Shown piece by piece: positions 23,256-31,785 of a stretch of 38,480 nucleotides of DNA. The notes below the pieces were generated by a model. The model had not been told where the DNA came from, ran no database searches, and saw only the letters and a program-made list of their open reading frames with translations. Within the stretch, counting starts at the first letter, position 1. Each line of letters starts with the position of its first letter. The position numbers and the translations under genes are program-made. Source of the DNA: Oscillospiraceae bacterium (lineage in GTDB: Bacteria > Bacillota > Clostridia > Oscillospirales > Oscillospiraceae); contig JAHHRT010000004.1 of assembly GCA_020025615.1 (NCBI GenBank), positions 1 to 38,480 on the forward strand, in the 5' to 3' direction.

Positions 23256-23291
23256 AAAAAAACCTCCCGGCACAATCTATGTCCGGGAGGT
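23256..23291 (-). terminator. terminator hairpin after ispF overlapping the DUF3343 ribosome binding site
   Basis: In minus-strand RNA the arms ACCUCCCGG (23291-23283) and CCGGGAGGU (23270-23262) form a 9-bp stem, loop 12 nt, followed by seven U (23262-23256). This is a textbook intrinsic terminator of the murD-ispD-ispF unit. The GGGAGG in the 3' arm is also the only ribosome binding site of the DUF3343 gene, whose ATG follows the U-run at once. Read-through RNA would therefore mask the site. No separate promoter for DUF3343 is visible downstream of the hairpin. Confidence 0.88.
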
Positions 23292-23299
23292 GTATTTTG

Positions 23300-23770
23300 T
23301 TATTCTTCCAGGAGGCAGACAGCATGACAGGACATACCCTCGCCGCTGCCGGTAAAGCCCAGGTGTTCTTCGGTGGTGGCTTTCACATTCACCCGATCCG
23401 GGTCAATCCCCAGAACCGAGGCAATATTCTCCCCCATCTGGGCAATGTAATCCTTGAGCTTCGGCCGCTGGGCAATCATGGTCACATCCACATTGCTCAC
23501 CCGATAGCCCGCTGTCTGCACTTTCTGGCCCACAATCCGCAGCAGTTCCAGAGAGTCTGCACCCTTGTACTGGGGATCCGTGTCAGGAAAATGTCTGCCA
23601 ATATCCCCCAGGCCGGCAGCACCCAGCAGGGCGTCGGAAACCGCATGGAGCAGAACATCTGCATCGGAGTGGCCCAGAAGTCCCTTTTCATAGGGAATCT
23701 TTACGCCGCCCAGAATCAGGTCCCGGCCCTCCACCAGCTTGTGTACATCATAACCGTGTCCGATTCTCAT
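23300..23770 (-). CDS. ispF: 2-C-methyl-D-erythritol 2,4-cyclodiphosphate synthase
   Basis: IspF carries out the cyclisation step of the MEP isoprenoid pathway. The 156-residue product begins MRIGHGYDVHKLVEGRDLIL, with the metal-binding Asp and His in GYDVH, then GLLGHSDADVLLHAVSDALL, IGRHFPDTDPQYKGADS and the C-terminal EEHLGFTGSGEGMSCHAV. Length is normal. It overlaps ispD by ATGA, so the two consecutive pathway enzymes are coupled. Confidence 0.97.
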   Translation of the reverse strand: MRIGHGYDVHKLVEGRDLILGGVKIPYEKGLLGHSDADVLLHAVSDALLGAAGLGDIGRHFPDTDPQYKGADSLELLRIVGQKVQTAGYRVSNVDVTMIAQRPKLKDYIAQMGENIASVLGIDPDRVNVKATTEEHLGFTGSGEGMSCHAVCLLEE

Positions 23771-24489
23771 TTGCGACCCTCCAAAATCATTTCCGCAATT
23801 TTCAAATCCACCGGGGTGGTGACCTTCAAATTCTCCTCGTCACCTTCCACAATCCGAACCGCCAGACCCATTCGCTCCACTGCGGAGCAATCATCTGTCA
23901 GCTGTGCTCCATCCTCCTGGGCCTTTTTAAGTGCGCCCCGGAGCAGGTCAAAGTCGAAGACCTGGGGGGTCTGCACTGCCTGAAGGGTGGAACGGTCAGG
24001 GGTATTGACCACAACGCCGCCTTTTACCACCTTGATGGTGTCCTTCACCGGAACTGCCGGAGCCGCTGCGCCGTAGGTATGGGCCGCCCGAACCACCCGG
24101 TCAATCACCTGCCAGGTCACCAGGGGTCTGGCACCGTCGTGGACCGCTGCCAGCTTCACATCCGGGGAAAGGCTGTTGAGGCCCAGGTTTACCGACTCCT
24201 GTCGGCTGGCACCGCCAACCACCACAGCTTTCACCTTGGGAAGGTTTCTGCACAGGTCGGTAATCCGCATGATGAGATCCTGGCGGGTCACCACTACGAT
24301 TTCAGAAATGGCGTCACACTCCTGGAAGGTGCGGACAGTACGCAGGATCATGGGTTCTCCATGAAGCTGGGCCATGACCTTGTCGATGCCGCCCATTCGG
24401 GAAGCGGAGCCTGCGGCAACAATCACCGCACCGCATTTTTTCAGGGGCAGAAGCTTTCTGCCGGGCTTTGTCAGCCGCGTAATATCCAT
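23767..24489 (-). CDS. ispD: 2-C-methyl-D-erythritol 4-phosphate cytidylyltransferase
   Basis: IspD makes CDP-methylerythritol from MEP and CTP. The 240-residue product has the nucleotide-binding VIVAAGSASRMGGIDKVMAQL near residues 22-42, the VVGGASRQESVNLGL segment, the VHDGARPLV motif and the late LTDDCSAVE. The N-terminus is about 17 residues longer than the most common start, but the ATG at 24489 is the only Met before the fold and lies 2 nt after murD. Overlap with ispF completes a small MEP cassette. Confidence 0.96.
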   Translation of the reverse strand: MDITRLTKPGRKLLPLKKCGAVIVAAGSASRMGGIDKVMAQLHGEPMILRTVRTFQECDAISEIVVVTRQDLIMRITDLCRNLPKVKAVVVGGASRQESVNLGLNSLSPDVKLAAVHDGARPLVTWQVIDRVVRAAHTYGAAAPAVPVKDTIKVVKGGVVVNTPDRSTLQAVQTPQVFDFDLLRGALKKAQEDGAQLTDDCSAVERMGLAVRIVEGDEENLKVTTPVDLKIAEMILEGRK

Positions 24490-24491
24490 TC

Positions 24492-25853
24492 TTACAGCTC
24501 CTTTACGATTTTCTTGAAGAATCGTCCCCGCTCCACGAAGTTCTTAAACTGGTCAAAGGAAGCACTGGCAGGGCTCAGCAGCACCACATCTCCGGGAACT
24601 GCGTCTGCATCTGCCGCCCGAATGGCGTTTTCCAGCACACCGCAGTCCTTAATCTCCAACTCCTTGGGATCGTAGTCCGGGCAGTTTTCCACTGCCTCCC
24701 GGATCAGGCCTGCAGTGGCACCATTTAAGTACAGCTTCTTGACATGGGCGCAGATCTCCGGTGCCACAGGCTCATAAGGGATGTGCTTATCGTAACCGCC
24801 GGCAATCAGCAGCACCTTTTCCCGGTAGCACTTGAGGCCGCAGATGGTGCGGCTGGGGCTGGATGCCATGGAGTCATTATAGAACTTCACACCGTTCTTG
24901 GTACGGACGAACTCCATTCTGCCCTCTACACCGCCGAAGTTCTTCGCCACCTGCACAATGGCCTTGTCCTCTACCAGGCCCTCCACTGCGGCAATGGCTG
25001 CCATATAGTTCTCCACATTATGGGTGCCGGGAATCAGAATATCCCGGGATTCCAGAATCAATTCCCCATTGCGGTATATCTTTCCATCCCGCTCACAGAC
25101 ATGGGCCTGATTCTGCCGGGAGAAAAACTCCGTGATACCGTTGCCCCGGAAGGCGGCGGTAATGTCATTGTCTGCATTGAGAATCAGCTTGCCGTTGGCA
25201 TCCTGGAACCGGAAGATATTCTTCTTGGCATCCACATACTCCGCCATATCCTTATGGACATCCAGATGGTTGGGTGCCAGATTGGTGACAACCGCGATTT
25301 CTGGGCTGCGCTGCATATCCATCAGCTGGAAGGAGGAAAGCTCCACCACAGCGTAGTCCTCCGCCTTCATTTCCCGGCAGTGGGGCAGCAGCGGTGCGCC
25401 GATATTGCCGCCCAGCCAAACGGTCTTGCCGCCAGCCTTTAGAATCTCAGAAATCAGGGTGGTGGTGGTGGTCTTGCCATCGGAGCCGGTGATACCAATC
25501 AGGTGGCAGGGGCATACCTCGAAGAAAACCTCCATCTCAGAGGTAATCCGAGCACCCCGATCCCGCAGAGCCTGGATGGCAGGATTGCCCGGGTGCATAC
25601 CAGGCGTGCGGAACACCACCTCTGCCTCCACGCCCTCCAGGTAGTCGTCTCCCACATGGAGCTTACAACCGGCCTGTTCCAGATCCAGGACCTCCTGATC
25701 CAGCTTCTCTCGAGGCGTTCGGTCACAGCCCAGAACCTCACAGCCATATTCCAGCAGCAGCCGCACCAAAGGACGGTTGCTGACACCAAGACCCAGCACG
25801 GCAATTTTCTTTCCCCGAAGGGCTTCAAAATAGGTTTCAAATGCAGCTTGCAT
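24492..25853 (-). CDS. murD: UDP-N-acetylmuramoyl-L-alanine--D-glutamate ligase
   Basis: MurD adds D-Glu to UDP-MurNAc-L-Ala in peptidoglycan precursor synthesis. The 453-residue product has the UDP-binding KIAVLGLGVSNRPLVRLL, the ATP P-loop ITGSDGKTTTTTLI, the NLAPNHLDVHKDMAEYVDAK segment, ADNDITAAF and the C-terminal domain with LIAGGYDKHIPYEP and LLSPASASFDQFKNF. I chose the ATG at 25853 because GGGG is 9 nt upstream; the ATG at 25868 has no site. It is the first gene behind the promoter at 25885-25913. Confidence 0.97.
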   Translation of the reverse strand: MQAAFETYFEALRGKKIAVLGLGVSNRPLVRLLLEYGCEVLGCDRTPREKLDQEVLDLEQAGCKLHVGDDYLEGVEAEVVFRTPGMHPGNPAIQALRDRGARITSEMEVFFEVCPCHLIGITGSDGKTTTTTLISEILKAGGKTVWLGGNIGAPLLPHCREMKAEDYAVVELSSFQLMDMQRSPEIAVVTNLAPNHLDVHKDMAEYVDAKKNIFRFQDANGKLILNADNDITAAFRGNGITEFFSRQNQAHVCERDGKIYRNGELILESRDILIPGTHNVENYMAAIAAVEGLVEDKAIVQVAKNFGGVEGRMEFVRTKNGVKFYNDSMASSPSRTICGLKCYREKVLLIAGGYDKHIPYEPVAPEICAHVKKLYLNGATAGLIREAVENCPDYDPKELEIKDCGVLENAIRAADADAVPGDVVLLSPASASFDQFKNFVERGRFFKKIVKEL

Positions 25854-25884
25854 AATGTCATTCCCCATTCATTCAATTTTCTTT

Positions 25885-25913
25885 AGTATATCCCTTTCAA
25901 AAAGATTTTGCAA
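25885..25913 (-). promoter_or_regulatory. sigma-A promoter of murD-ispD-ispF
   Basis: Minus-strand TTGCAA (25913-25908) and TATACT (25890-25885) are spaced by 17 nt. The start should be near 25878, giving a leader of about 25 nt to the murD ATG. The -35 box is 5 bp from the -35 box of the rnpB promoter on the other strand. Confidence 0.8.
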
Positions 25914-25918
25914 GATAT

Positions 25919-25947
25919 TTGACAATTGGGCTTCCTTGCTGTACAAT
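25919..25947 (+). promoter_or_regulatory. sigma-A promoter of rnpB
   Basis: TTGACA at 25919-25924 and TACAAT at 25942-25947 are spaced by 17 nt. The expected start, about 25954-25955, coincides with the 5' strand of the RNase P RNA P1 stem. The consensus -35 fits a strongly expressed stable RNA. Confidence 0.88.
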
Positions 25948-25954
25948 AAACACC

Positions 25955-26312
25955 GCAACCAGGTCGGACAGCCGCGGATGGGATCCGAAAGGACCCAGAT
26001 GAGGAAAGTCCGGGCTCCATAGGGCAAGGATAACGGGTAACGCCCGCCGGGGGTGACCCCAGGACAAGTGCAACAGAGAGATACCGCTTCACTCCCCCAA
26101 TCGGGAGCGAAGTAAGGGTGAAAAGGTGCGGTAAGAGCGCACCCGGCCCATGGAAACATGGGTTTTACGATGTAAACTCTATCCGGAGCAACGCCGTGTG
26201 TGGGACAATAGGCTAGCCCGGCCGTCCCCAAGAGGTGGCTTGATCCCGTGAGCAATTGCGGGGCTAGATAGATGGCTGTCAAGACAGAACCCGGCTTATA
26301 GACCTGTGTTGT
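25955..26312 (+). ncRNA. rnpB: RNase P RNA (class A-like)
   Basis: RNase P RNA cuts the 5' leader from pre-tRNA. The universal core is present: GAGGAAAGTCCGGGCTCC at 26001-26018 (P4 5' side and CR-I), GTGCAACAGAGAGATACCGC (CR-II/III area), TAAACTCTATCCGGAGCAA (CR-IV area) and ACAGAACCCGGCTTATAGACC near 26284 (P4 3' side, CR-V). The ends pair as P1: CAACCAGGTC at 25957-25966 with GACCTGTGTTG at 26301-26311. Overall organisation looks like class A and not the Bacillus class B, but that is by eye. End points are plus or minus a few nt. It is the only plus-strand gene. Confidence 0.97.
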
Positions 26313-26319
26313 AAAAAAG

Positions 26320-26348
26320 CACCGCTGAACCATCAGCGGTGTTTTTTT
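26320..26348 (+). terminator. intrinsic terminator of rnpB
   Basis: CACCGCTGA (26320-26328), loop ACCA, TCAGCGGTG (26333-26341), then seven T (26342-26348): a 9-bp stem with a strong U-tract, placed 8 nt after the RNase P RNA. Confidence 0.95.
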
Positions 26349-26565
26349 GGGGTGCCTGCGGGCATCTTTGGGAAACCGCATTGTTCAAAACAAAACCAGT
26401 CCTGCTTTCCGTGCATAAATTTCATTCACAGCTGCGTGCACTGAGCTGTGGATATCTTTTCAGATTTGAGTGTAACAAAGCCCAGAAAAGGCTTTCTATC
26501 CTCGATTCCCCACTTTTTTATACACAGGATCTGCAAATTCTGTGAAAAGAAAATCCAGAAACCAC
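26349..26565. other. gene-free spacer with DnaA-box-like sites
   Basis: No protein gene is convincing here: two short plus-strand frames lack ribosome binding sites and recognisable content. Three sites fit TTATNCACA with at most one mismatch: TCATTCACA at 26422-26430 (+), TTATACACA at 26518-26526 (+, exact), and TGTGGATAT at 26447-26455 (minus strand reading ATATCCACA). A weaker two-mismatch site is at 26541-26549. Whether DnaA binds is unknown. Confidence 0.35.
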
Positions 26566-26605
26566 AAAACGCTCCACAGCCAATGCAAAGGTTGTGGAGC
26601 GTTTT
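26566..26605. terminator. 16-bp hairpin between convergent rnpB and tuf, likely backup terminator
   Basis: AAAACGCTCCACA (26566-26578) and its exact complement (26593-26605) form 13 perfect pairs, extended inward by three more (one G-U) to an 8-nt loop. On the plus strand the stem is followed by CTGCTTTTT, on the minus strand by GTGGTTTC. It may stop read-through from either side: beyond the rnpB terminator, or a second stop behind tuf. No other role is seen. Confidence 0.6.
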
Positions 26606-26629
26606 CTGCTTTTTGAAGTCTATACTATC

Positions 26630-26662
26630 AAAAAAGGGCCCTCAGTCCGAAGACTGAGGGCC
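26630..26662 (-). terminator. intrinsic terminator of the str operon (after tuf)
   Basis: In minus-strand RNA GGCCCUCAGUC (26662-26652), a UUCG tetraloop and GACUGAGGGCC (26647-26637) form an 11-bp perfect stem, followed by a C and six U (26635-26630). The stable UUCG loop and long GC-rich stem make this the clearest terminator in the window. Confidence 0.96.
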
Positions 26663-26702
26663 ACCGTTACGACAAATTATATGCTGGAGTCAGAGTAAGA
26701 AA

Positions 26703-27902
26703 TTACTCGTTGATAGCGGTAACAACACCGGAACCGACAGTACGGCCGCCCTCACGGATAGCGAAACGCAGGCCGGGCTCGATAGCGATGGGGGTGATCA
26801 GCTCAACGTCCATCTCGATGTTATCACCGGGCATGCACATCTCAACGCCCTCGGGCAGGTTGATGATGCCGGTAACATCAGTGGTACGGAAGTAGAACTG
26901 AGGACGATAGTTGTTGAAGAAAGGAGTGTGACGGCCGCCCTCTTCCTTGTTCAGGACGTAAACCTGGCCCTTGAACTTGGTGTGAGGATGGATGGAACCG
27001 GGCTTGCAGAGAACCTGGCCACGCTCGATGTTCTTCTTGTCGATACCACGCAGCAGAGCGCCGATGTTGTCGCCTGCTTCTGCGTAGTCCAGCAGCTTGT
27101 GGAACATCTCGATGTCGGTGACAACAGTGTTCTGCTTGTCCTCGCGGAGGCCAACGATCTCGACAGCCTCGTTCTTCTTGATGACGCCACGCTCAACACG
27201 ACCGGTAGCAACAGTACCACGGCCGGAGATGGTGAAGACGTCCTCAACGGGCATCAGGAAGGGCTGGTCAGCCTTACGGTCGGGAGTGGGGATGTAGCTG
27301 TCAACAGCGTCCATCAGCTCCTTGATGGGAGCGTACTCGGGAGCGTTCATGTCCTTGGACTCGGAGATCAGAGCGTTCAGAGCGGAACCCTTGATGATGG
27401 GGCACTCTTCGTCGAAGCCGTACTCAGCCAGGGTCTCACGGATTTCCATCTCAACCAGCTCCAGCAGCTCTTCGTCGTCAACCAGGTCAGCCTTGTTCAT
27501 GAAGACAACGATTGCGGGAACGCCAACCTGACGAGCCAGCAGCAGGTGCTCCTTGGTCTGAGCCATGGGGCCGTCGGTAGAAGCGATAACCAGGATAGCG
27601 CCGTCCATCTGAGCAGCACCGGTGATCATGTTCTTGATATAGTCAGCGTGGCCCGGGCAGTCAACGTGAGCGTAGTGACGGTTGTCGGTCTCGTACTCAA
27701 CGTGAGCGGTGTTGATCGTGATACCACGTGCCTTCTCCTCGGGAGCCTTATCGATGGAAGCGTAGTCCTCGAAATCAGCGTAGCCCTTCAGAGCCAGGTA
27801 CTTGGTGATAGCAGCGGTCAGAGTGGTCTTGCCGTGGTCAACATGGCCGATGGTGCCGATGTTAACATGGGGCTTAGTTCTTTCAAACTTCTGCTTAGCC
27901 AT
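26703..27902 (-). CDS. tuf: translation elongation factor Tu
   Basis: EF-Tu delivers aminoacyl-tRNA to the ribosome. The 399-residue product has all GTPase motifs: GHVDHGKTTLTAAI (residues 19-32), DCPGHADYIKNM and NKADLVDDEEL, followed by domains 2 and 3 ending in RFAIREGGRTVGSGVVTAI. It begins MAKQKFERTKPHVNIGTIG with AGGAGG at good spacing. It is the last gene of the str operon, with its own likely promoter in the 131-nt gap after fusA. In most Firmicutes the S10 operon follows; here rnpB and a 20-kb block lie between. Confidence 0.99.
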   Translation of the reverse strand: MAKQKFERTKPHVNIGTIGHVDHGKTTLTAAITKYLALKGYADFEDYASIDKAPEEKARGITINTAHVEYETDNRHYAHVDCPGHADYIKNMITGAAQMDGAILVIASTDGPMAQTKEHLLLARQVGVPAIVVFMNKADLVDDEELLELVEMEIRETLAEYGFDEECPIIKGSALNALISESKDMNAPEYAPIKELMDAVDSYIPTPDRKADQPFLMPVEDVFTISGRGTVATGRVERGVIKKNEAVEIVGLREDKQNTVVTDIEMFHKLLDYAEAGDNIGALLRGIDKKNIERGQVLCKPGSIHPHTKFKGQVYVLNKEEGGRHTPFFNNYRPQFYFRTTDVTGIINLPEGVEMCMPGDNIEMDVELITPIAIEPGLRFAIREGGRTVGSGVVTAINE

Positions 27903-27982
27903 TTGAAATATTCCTCCTGTTGTAAATAATAAATTGAATTTTTAACAACGTAAATTTCCTGTGTATCGTACACATCGAGTAC

Positions 27983-28011
27983 ATCATACTACAAATTGCC
28001 CGGAAACACAA
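27983..28011 (-). promoter_or_regulatory. probable internal promoter for tuf
   Basis: Minus-strand TTGTGT (28011-28006) and TATGAT (27988-27983) with a 17-nt spacer lie in the 131-nt fusA-tuf gap. Downstream, a 5-bp hairpin (UGUGU/ACACA, 27960-27974) lies in the tuf leader. No terminator separates fusA from tuf, so tuf would be served both by the operon and by this promoter. The -35 is not consensus. Confidence 0.5.
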
Positions 28012-28033
28012 GAGAAATTTTTATGAACCCAAA

Positions 28034-30112
<2,079 letters not shown>

Positions 30113-30130
30113 TGTAGGATATCTCCTTCA

Positions 30131-30601
30131 TTACCAACGGAAATGGGCGAATGCCTTGTTGGCTTCGGCCATCTTGTGGACGTCCTCACGCTTCTTCACA
30201 GATGCGCCGGTGTTGTTAGCGGCGTCCATGATCTCAGCGGCCAGTCTCTCACGCATGGTGTTTTCGCTGCGGTTACGGCTGTAAGTGGTGATCCAGCGCA
30301 GACCCAGGGTCTGACGACGATCGGGACGGACTTCGATAGGCACCTGGTAGGTAGCACCACCGACGCGGCGAGCCTTCAGCTCAACTGCGGGCATGATATT
30401 TTCCATGGCCTGCTGGAAAACTTCCAGGCCATTCTTGCCGGTCTTTTCCTCGACGATTTCAAAAGCACCATAAACGACCTTCTGGGCAACACCCTTCTTG
30501 CCGTCCAGCATGATGCTGTTCACGAGCTTGGTAACCAGAACGGAATTGTAATTAGGATCCGGAAGGACCTCTCTCTTGGGAACATTACCTCTTCTGGGCA
30601 C
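30131..30601 (-). CDS. rpsG: 30S ribosomal protein S7
   Basis: S7 organises the 30S head and contacts E-site tRNA. With the GTG start at 30601 the product is 156 residues, the exact family length, beginning (M)PRRGNVPKREVLPDP. The frame contains an ATG at 30619, but AAGGAGG lies between the two and serves only the GTG. The S7 signature LVTKLVNSIMLDGKKGVAQ and the later RSENTMRERLAAEIMDAANN are present. It is preceded by a 163-nt spacer that may hold regulation. Confidence 0.97.
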   Translation of the reverse strand: MPRRGNVPKREVLPDPNYNSVLVTKLVNSIMLDGKKGVAQKVVYGAFEIVEEKTGKNGLEVFQQAMENIMPAVELKARRVGGATYQVPIEVRPDRRQTLGLRWITTYSRNRSENTMRERLAAEIMDAANNTGASVKKREDVHKMAEANKAFAHFRW

Positions 30602-30764
30602 TTTGCTTCCCTCCTTCATAATATAATGATTTCATCGGTACTCGAAAGTGAGTCTTTCGTTGTGCCTGGCCAGAGGTTTCTATATCATATATAAAAACGC
30701 TATGGCAAGGCCTTGCCTTGCGAACGGGCGTAGGAATAATTAAAGTGATTGGTGACAGAAGATC
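30602..30764 (-). promoter_or_regulatory. rpsL-rpsG intercistronic region with candidate S7 site or promoter
   Basis: This 163-nt gap is long for the operon. It contains the 14-nt palindrome GGCAAGGCCTTGCC (30704-30717), a GAAAG/CUUUC hairpin near 30647-30661, and a TTGCCA/TATAGA pair with 18-nt spacing (30708-30703 and 30684-30679) that might be a promoter. In E. coli S7 binds the rpsL-rpsG gap to repress the operon; whether that holds here is unknown. Confidence 0.4.
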
Positions 30765-31190
30765 TTACTTCTTCTTGCCAGCCTTGGGCCGCTTTGCACC
30801 GTACTTGGAACGGGCCTGCATACGGTTCTGCACACCCTGGGTGTCGAGAGTACCACGGATGATGTGGTAACGAACACCGGGAAGGTCCTTAACACGACCG
30901 CCGCGGATCATAACCACGGAGTGCTCCTGCAGGTTGTGACCAACACCGGGAATGTAAGCGGAAACTTCCATACCATTGGTAAGACGTACACGAGCGATCT
31001 TACGCAGTGCAGAGTTAGGCTTCTTGGGGGTGGTGGTACGAACAGCAGTGCAGACACCGCGCTTCTGAGGAGAGGGCAGAGTAGTTGCCTCGGTCTTCAG
31101 GGAGTTCCAGCCCTTCTGCAGAGCAGGAGACTTGGACTCATAGGTGACCTTCTGACGTCCGTTACGGACCAGCTGATTAAAAGTAGGCAT
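30765..31190 (-). CDS. rpsL: 30S ribosomal protein S12
   Basis: S12 is at the decoding centre and is the streptomycin-resistance protein. The 141-residue product starts MPTFNQLVRNGRQKV and has the key loop TTTPKKPNSALRKIARVRL, with both lysines of the PKKPNSA motif intact, which is the streptomycin-sensitive form in other bacteria, then GHNLQEHSVVMIRGGRVKDL. The C-terminal SKYGAKRPKAGKKK is normal. AGGAGAAA precedes the ATG. A 63-nt gap separates it from ybxF. Confidence 0.98.
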   Translation of the reverse strand: MPTFNQLVRNGRQKVTYESKSPALQKGWNSLKTEATTLPSPQKRGVCTAVRTTTPKKPNSALRKIARVRLTNGMEVSAYIPGVGHNLQEHSVVMIRGGRVKDLPGVRYHIIRGTLDTQGVQNRMQARSKYGAKRPKAGKKK

Positions 31191-31253
31191 CGAATTTCTC
31201 CTTTCTTTTGTTCTCGCCGGATGGCGGGTAATTTATTCTACGGAAAATTTCCG

Positions 31254-31547
31254 TTAGAACCGAATTTCTTCCAGAACCGCTGCTGCCGAAGCACCTACGT
31301 CAATACCGCAGGCTTTTCCCAGCTCGGTCATAGAAGCGCACCAGCAGACATTTACGCCATGTTCTTCACACAGCTGTCCGATGGGCAGTGTAATGGCAGG
31401 ATCGGCGTTTTTCGCCAGATACACATACCTGGCCCGGCCATTTAAGAGGGCCTTGCGCAGCTGCTTCACTCCCACAACGACATTGTATTGCCGAAGATCC
31501 GGGAGTTTGCCGCACTCAGGTATTGTACAATCATTCATAGTGTCCAT
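31254..31547 (-). CDS. ybxF: L7Ae/L30e-type K-turn RNA-binding protein (YbxF-like)
   Basis: This small protein is the bacterial L7Ae relative found upstream of rpsL in many Firmicutes; B. subtilis YbxF binds K-turn RNA. The core is VVVGVKQLRKALLNGRARYV, KNADPAITLPIGQLCEEHGV and KACGIDVGASAAAV. The start is uncertain: ATG at 31547 (97 residues) or 31538 (94), neither with a clear ribosome binding site, and the predicted transcript starts only about 5-15 nt before them. The open frame to 31568 would begin inside the -10 box. Four to six cysteines are unusual for the family. Confidence 0.87.
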   Translation of the reverse strand: MDTMNDCTIPECGKLPDLRQYNVVVGVKQLRKALLNGRARYVYLAKNADPAITLPIGQLCEEHGVNVCWCASMTELGKACGIDVGASAAAVLEEIRF

Positions 31548-31557
31548 ACAATTTTGT

Positions 31558-31585
31558 ATTATACGCATTTTTTCAAAAAAGTCAA
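31558..31585 (-). promoter_or_regulatory. sigma-A promoter of the str operon
   Basis: Minus-strand TTGACT (31585-31580), 16-nt spacer, TATAAT (31563-31558). Upstream is AT-rich with a 14-nt palindrome TTTTTTATAAAAAA (31601-31614), as in UP elements. An inverted repeat ATACAA-2-TTGTAT (31546-31559) overlaps the -10 and start site. The transcript would start near 31551, next to the first possible ATG. Confidence 0.87.
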
Positions 31586-31721
31586 CAAATTTCCAAGAAT
31601 TTTTTTATAAAAAAGAGCCAGACGAAAAAATTTACCGAGAATCACCAACTTTCAGCTTTTCTCTTTCCATTTTCTCTCCGTCCGGATTTTTTATGCGCAC
31701 ATCTGTGCGCTTCATGTGGAA

Positions 31722-31751
31722 ATTGGCCGCTGCATAATTGCAGCGGCCAAT
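31722..31751 (-). terminator. probable terminator between rpoC and the str operon
   Basis: ATTGGCCGCTGCA (31722-31734) and its exact complement (31739-31751) with a 4-nt loop form a 13-bp stem 35 nt after the rpoC stop. On the minus strand it is followed only by TTTCC, so the U-tract is weak; on the plus strand TCTATTTTTC follows. A second hairpin, GCGCAC/GTGCGC (31695-31710), lies right behind. Partial read-through into the str operon is possible. Confidence 0.7.
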
Positions 31752-31785
31752 CTATTTTTCACAAATTCCTCGGAAGGACGTCAGC

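Noticed and set aside
23011..23325. Extended N-terminus of the desulfurase
   Set aside because: It overlaps DUF3343 and the terminator; the GTG at 23010 with GGAGG gives the family N-terminus VIYLDNGAT.
25869..26381. 170-codon minus-strand open frame across rnpB
   Set aside because: It lies antisense to RNase P RNA, whose conserved core and P1 pairing explain the sequence; such frames are a common misannotation.
26339..26657. Two short plus-strand frames after rnpB
   Set aside because: No ribosome binding site or family features; one crosses the rnpB terminator, the other crosses the 16-bp hairpin and the tuf terminator.
30602..30619. ATG start for rpsG six codons upstream
   Set aside because: The Shine-Dalgarno lies between that ATG and the GTG at 30601, and the GTG gives the exact family length.
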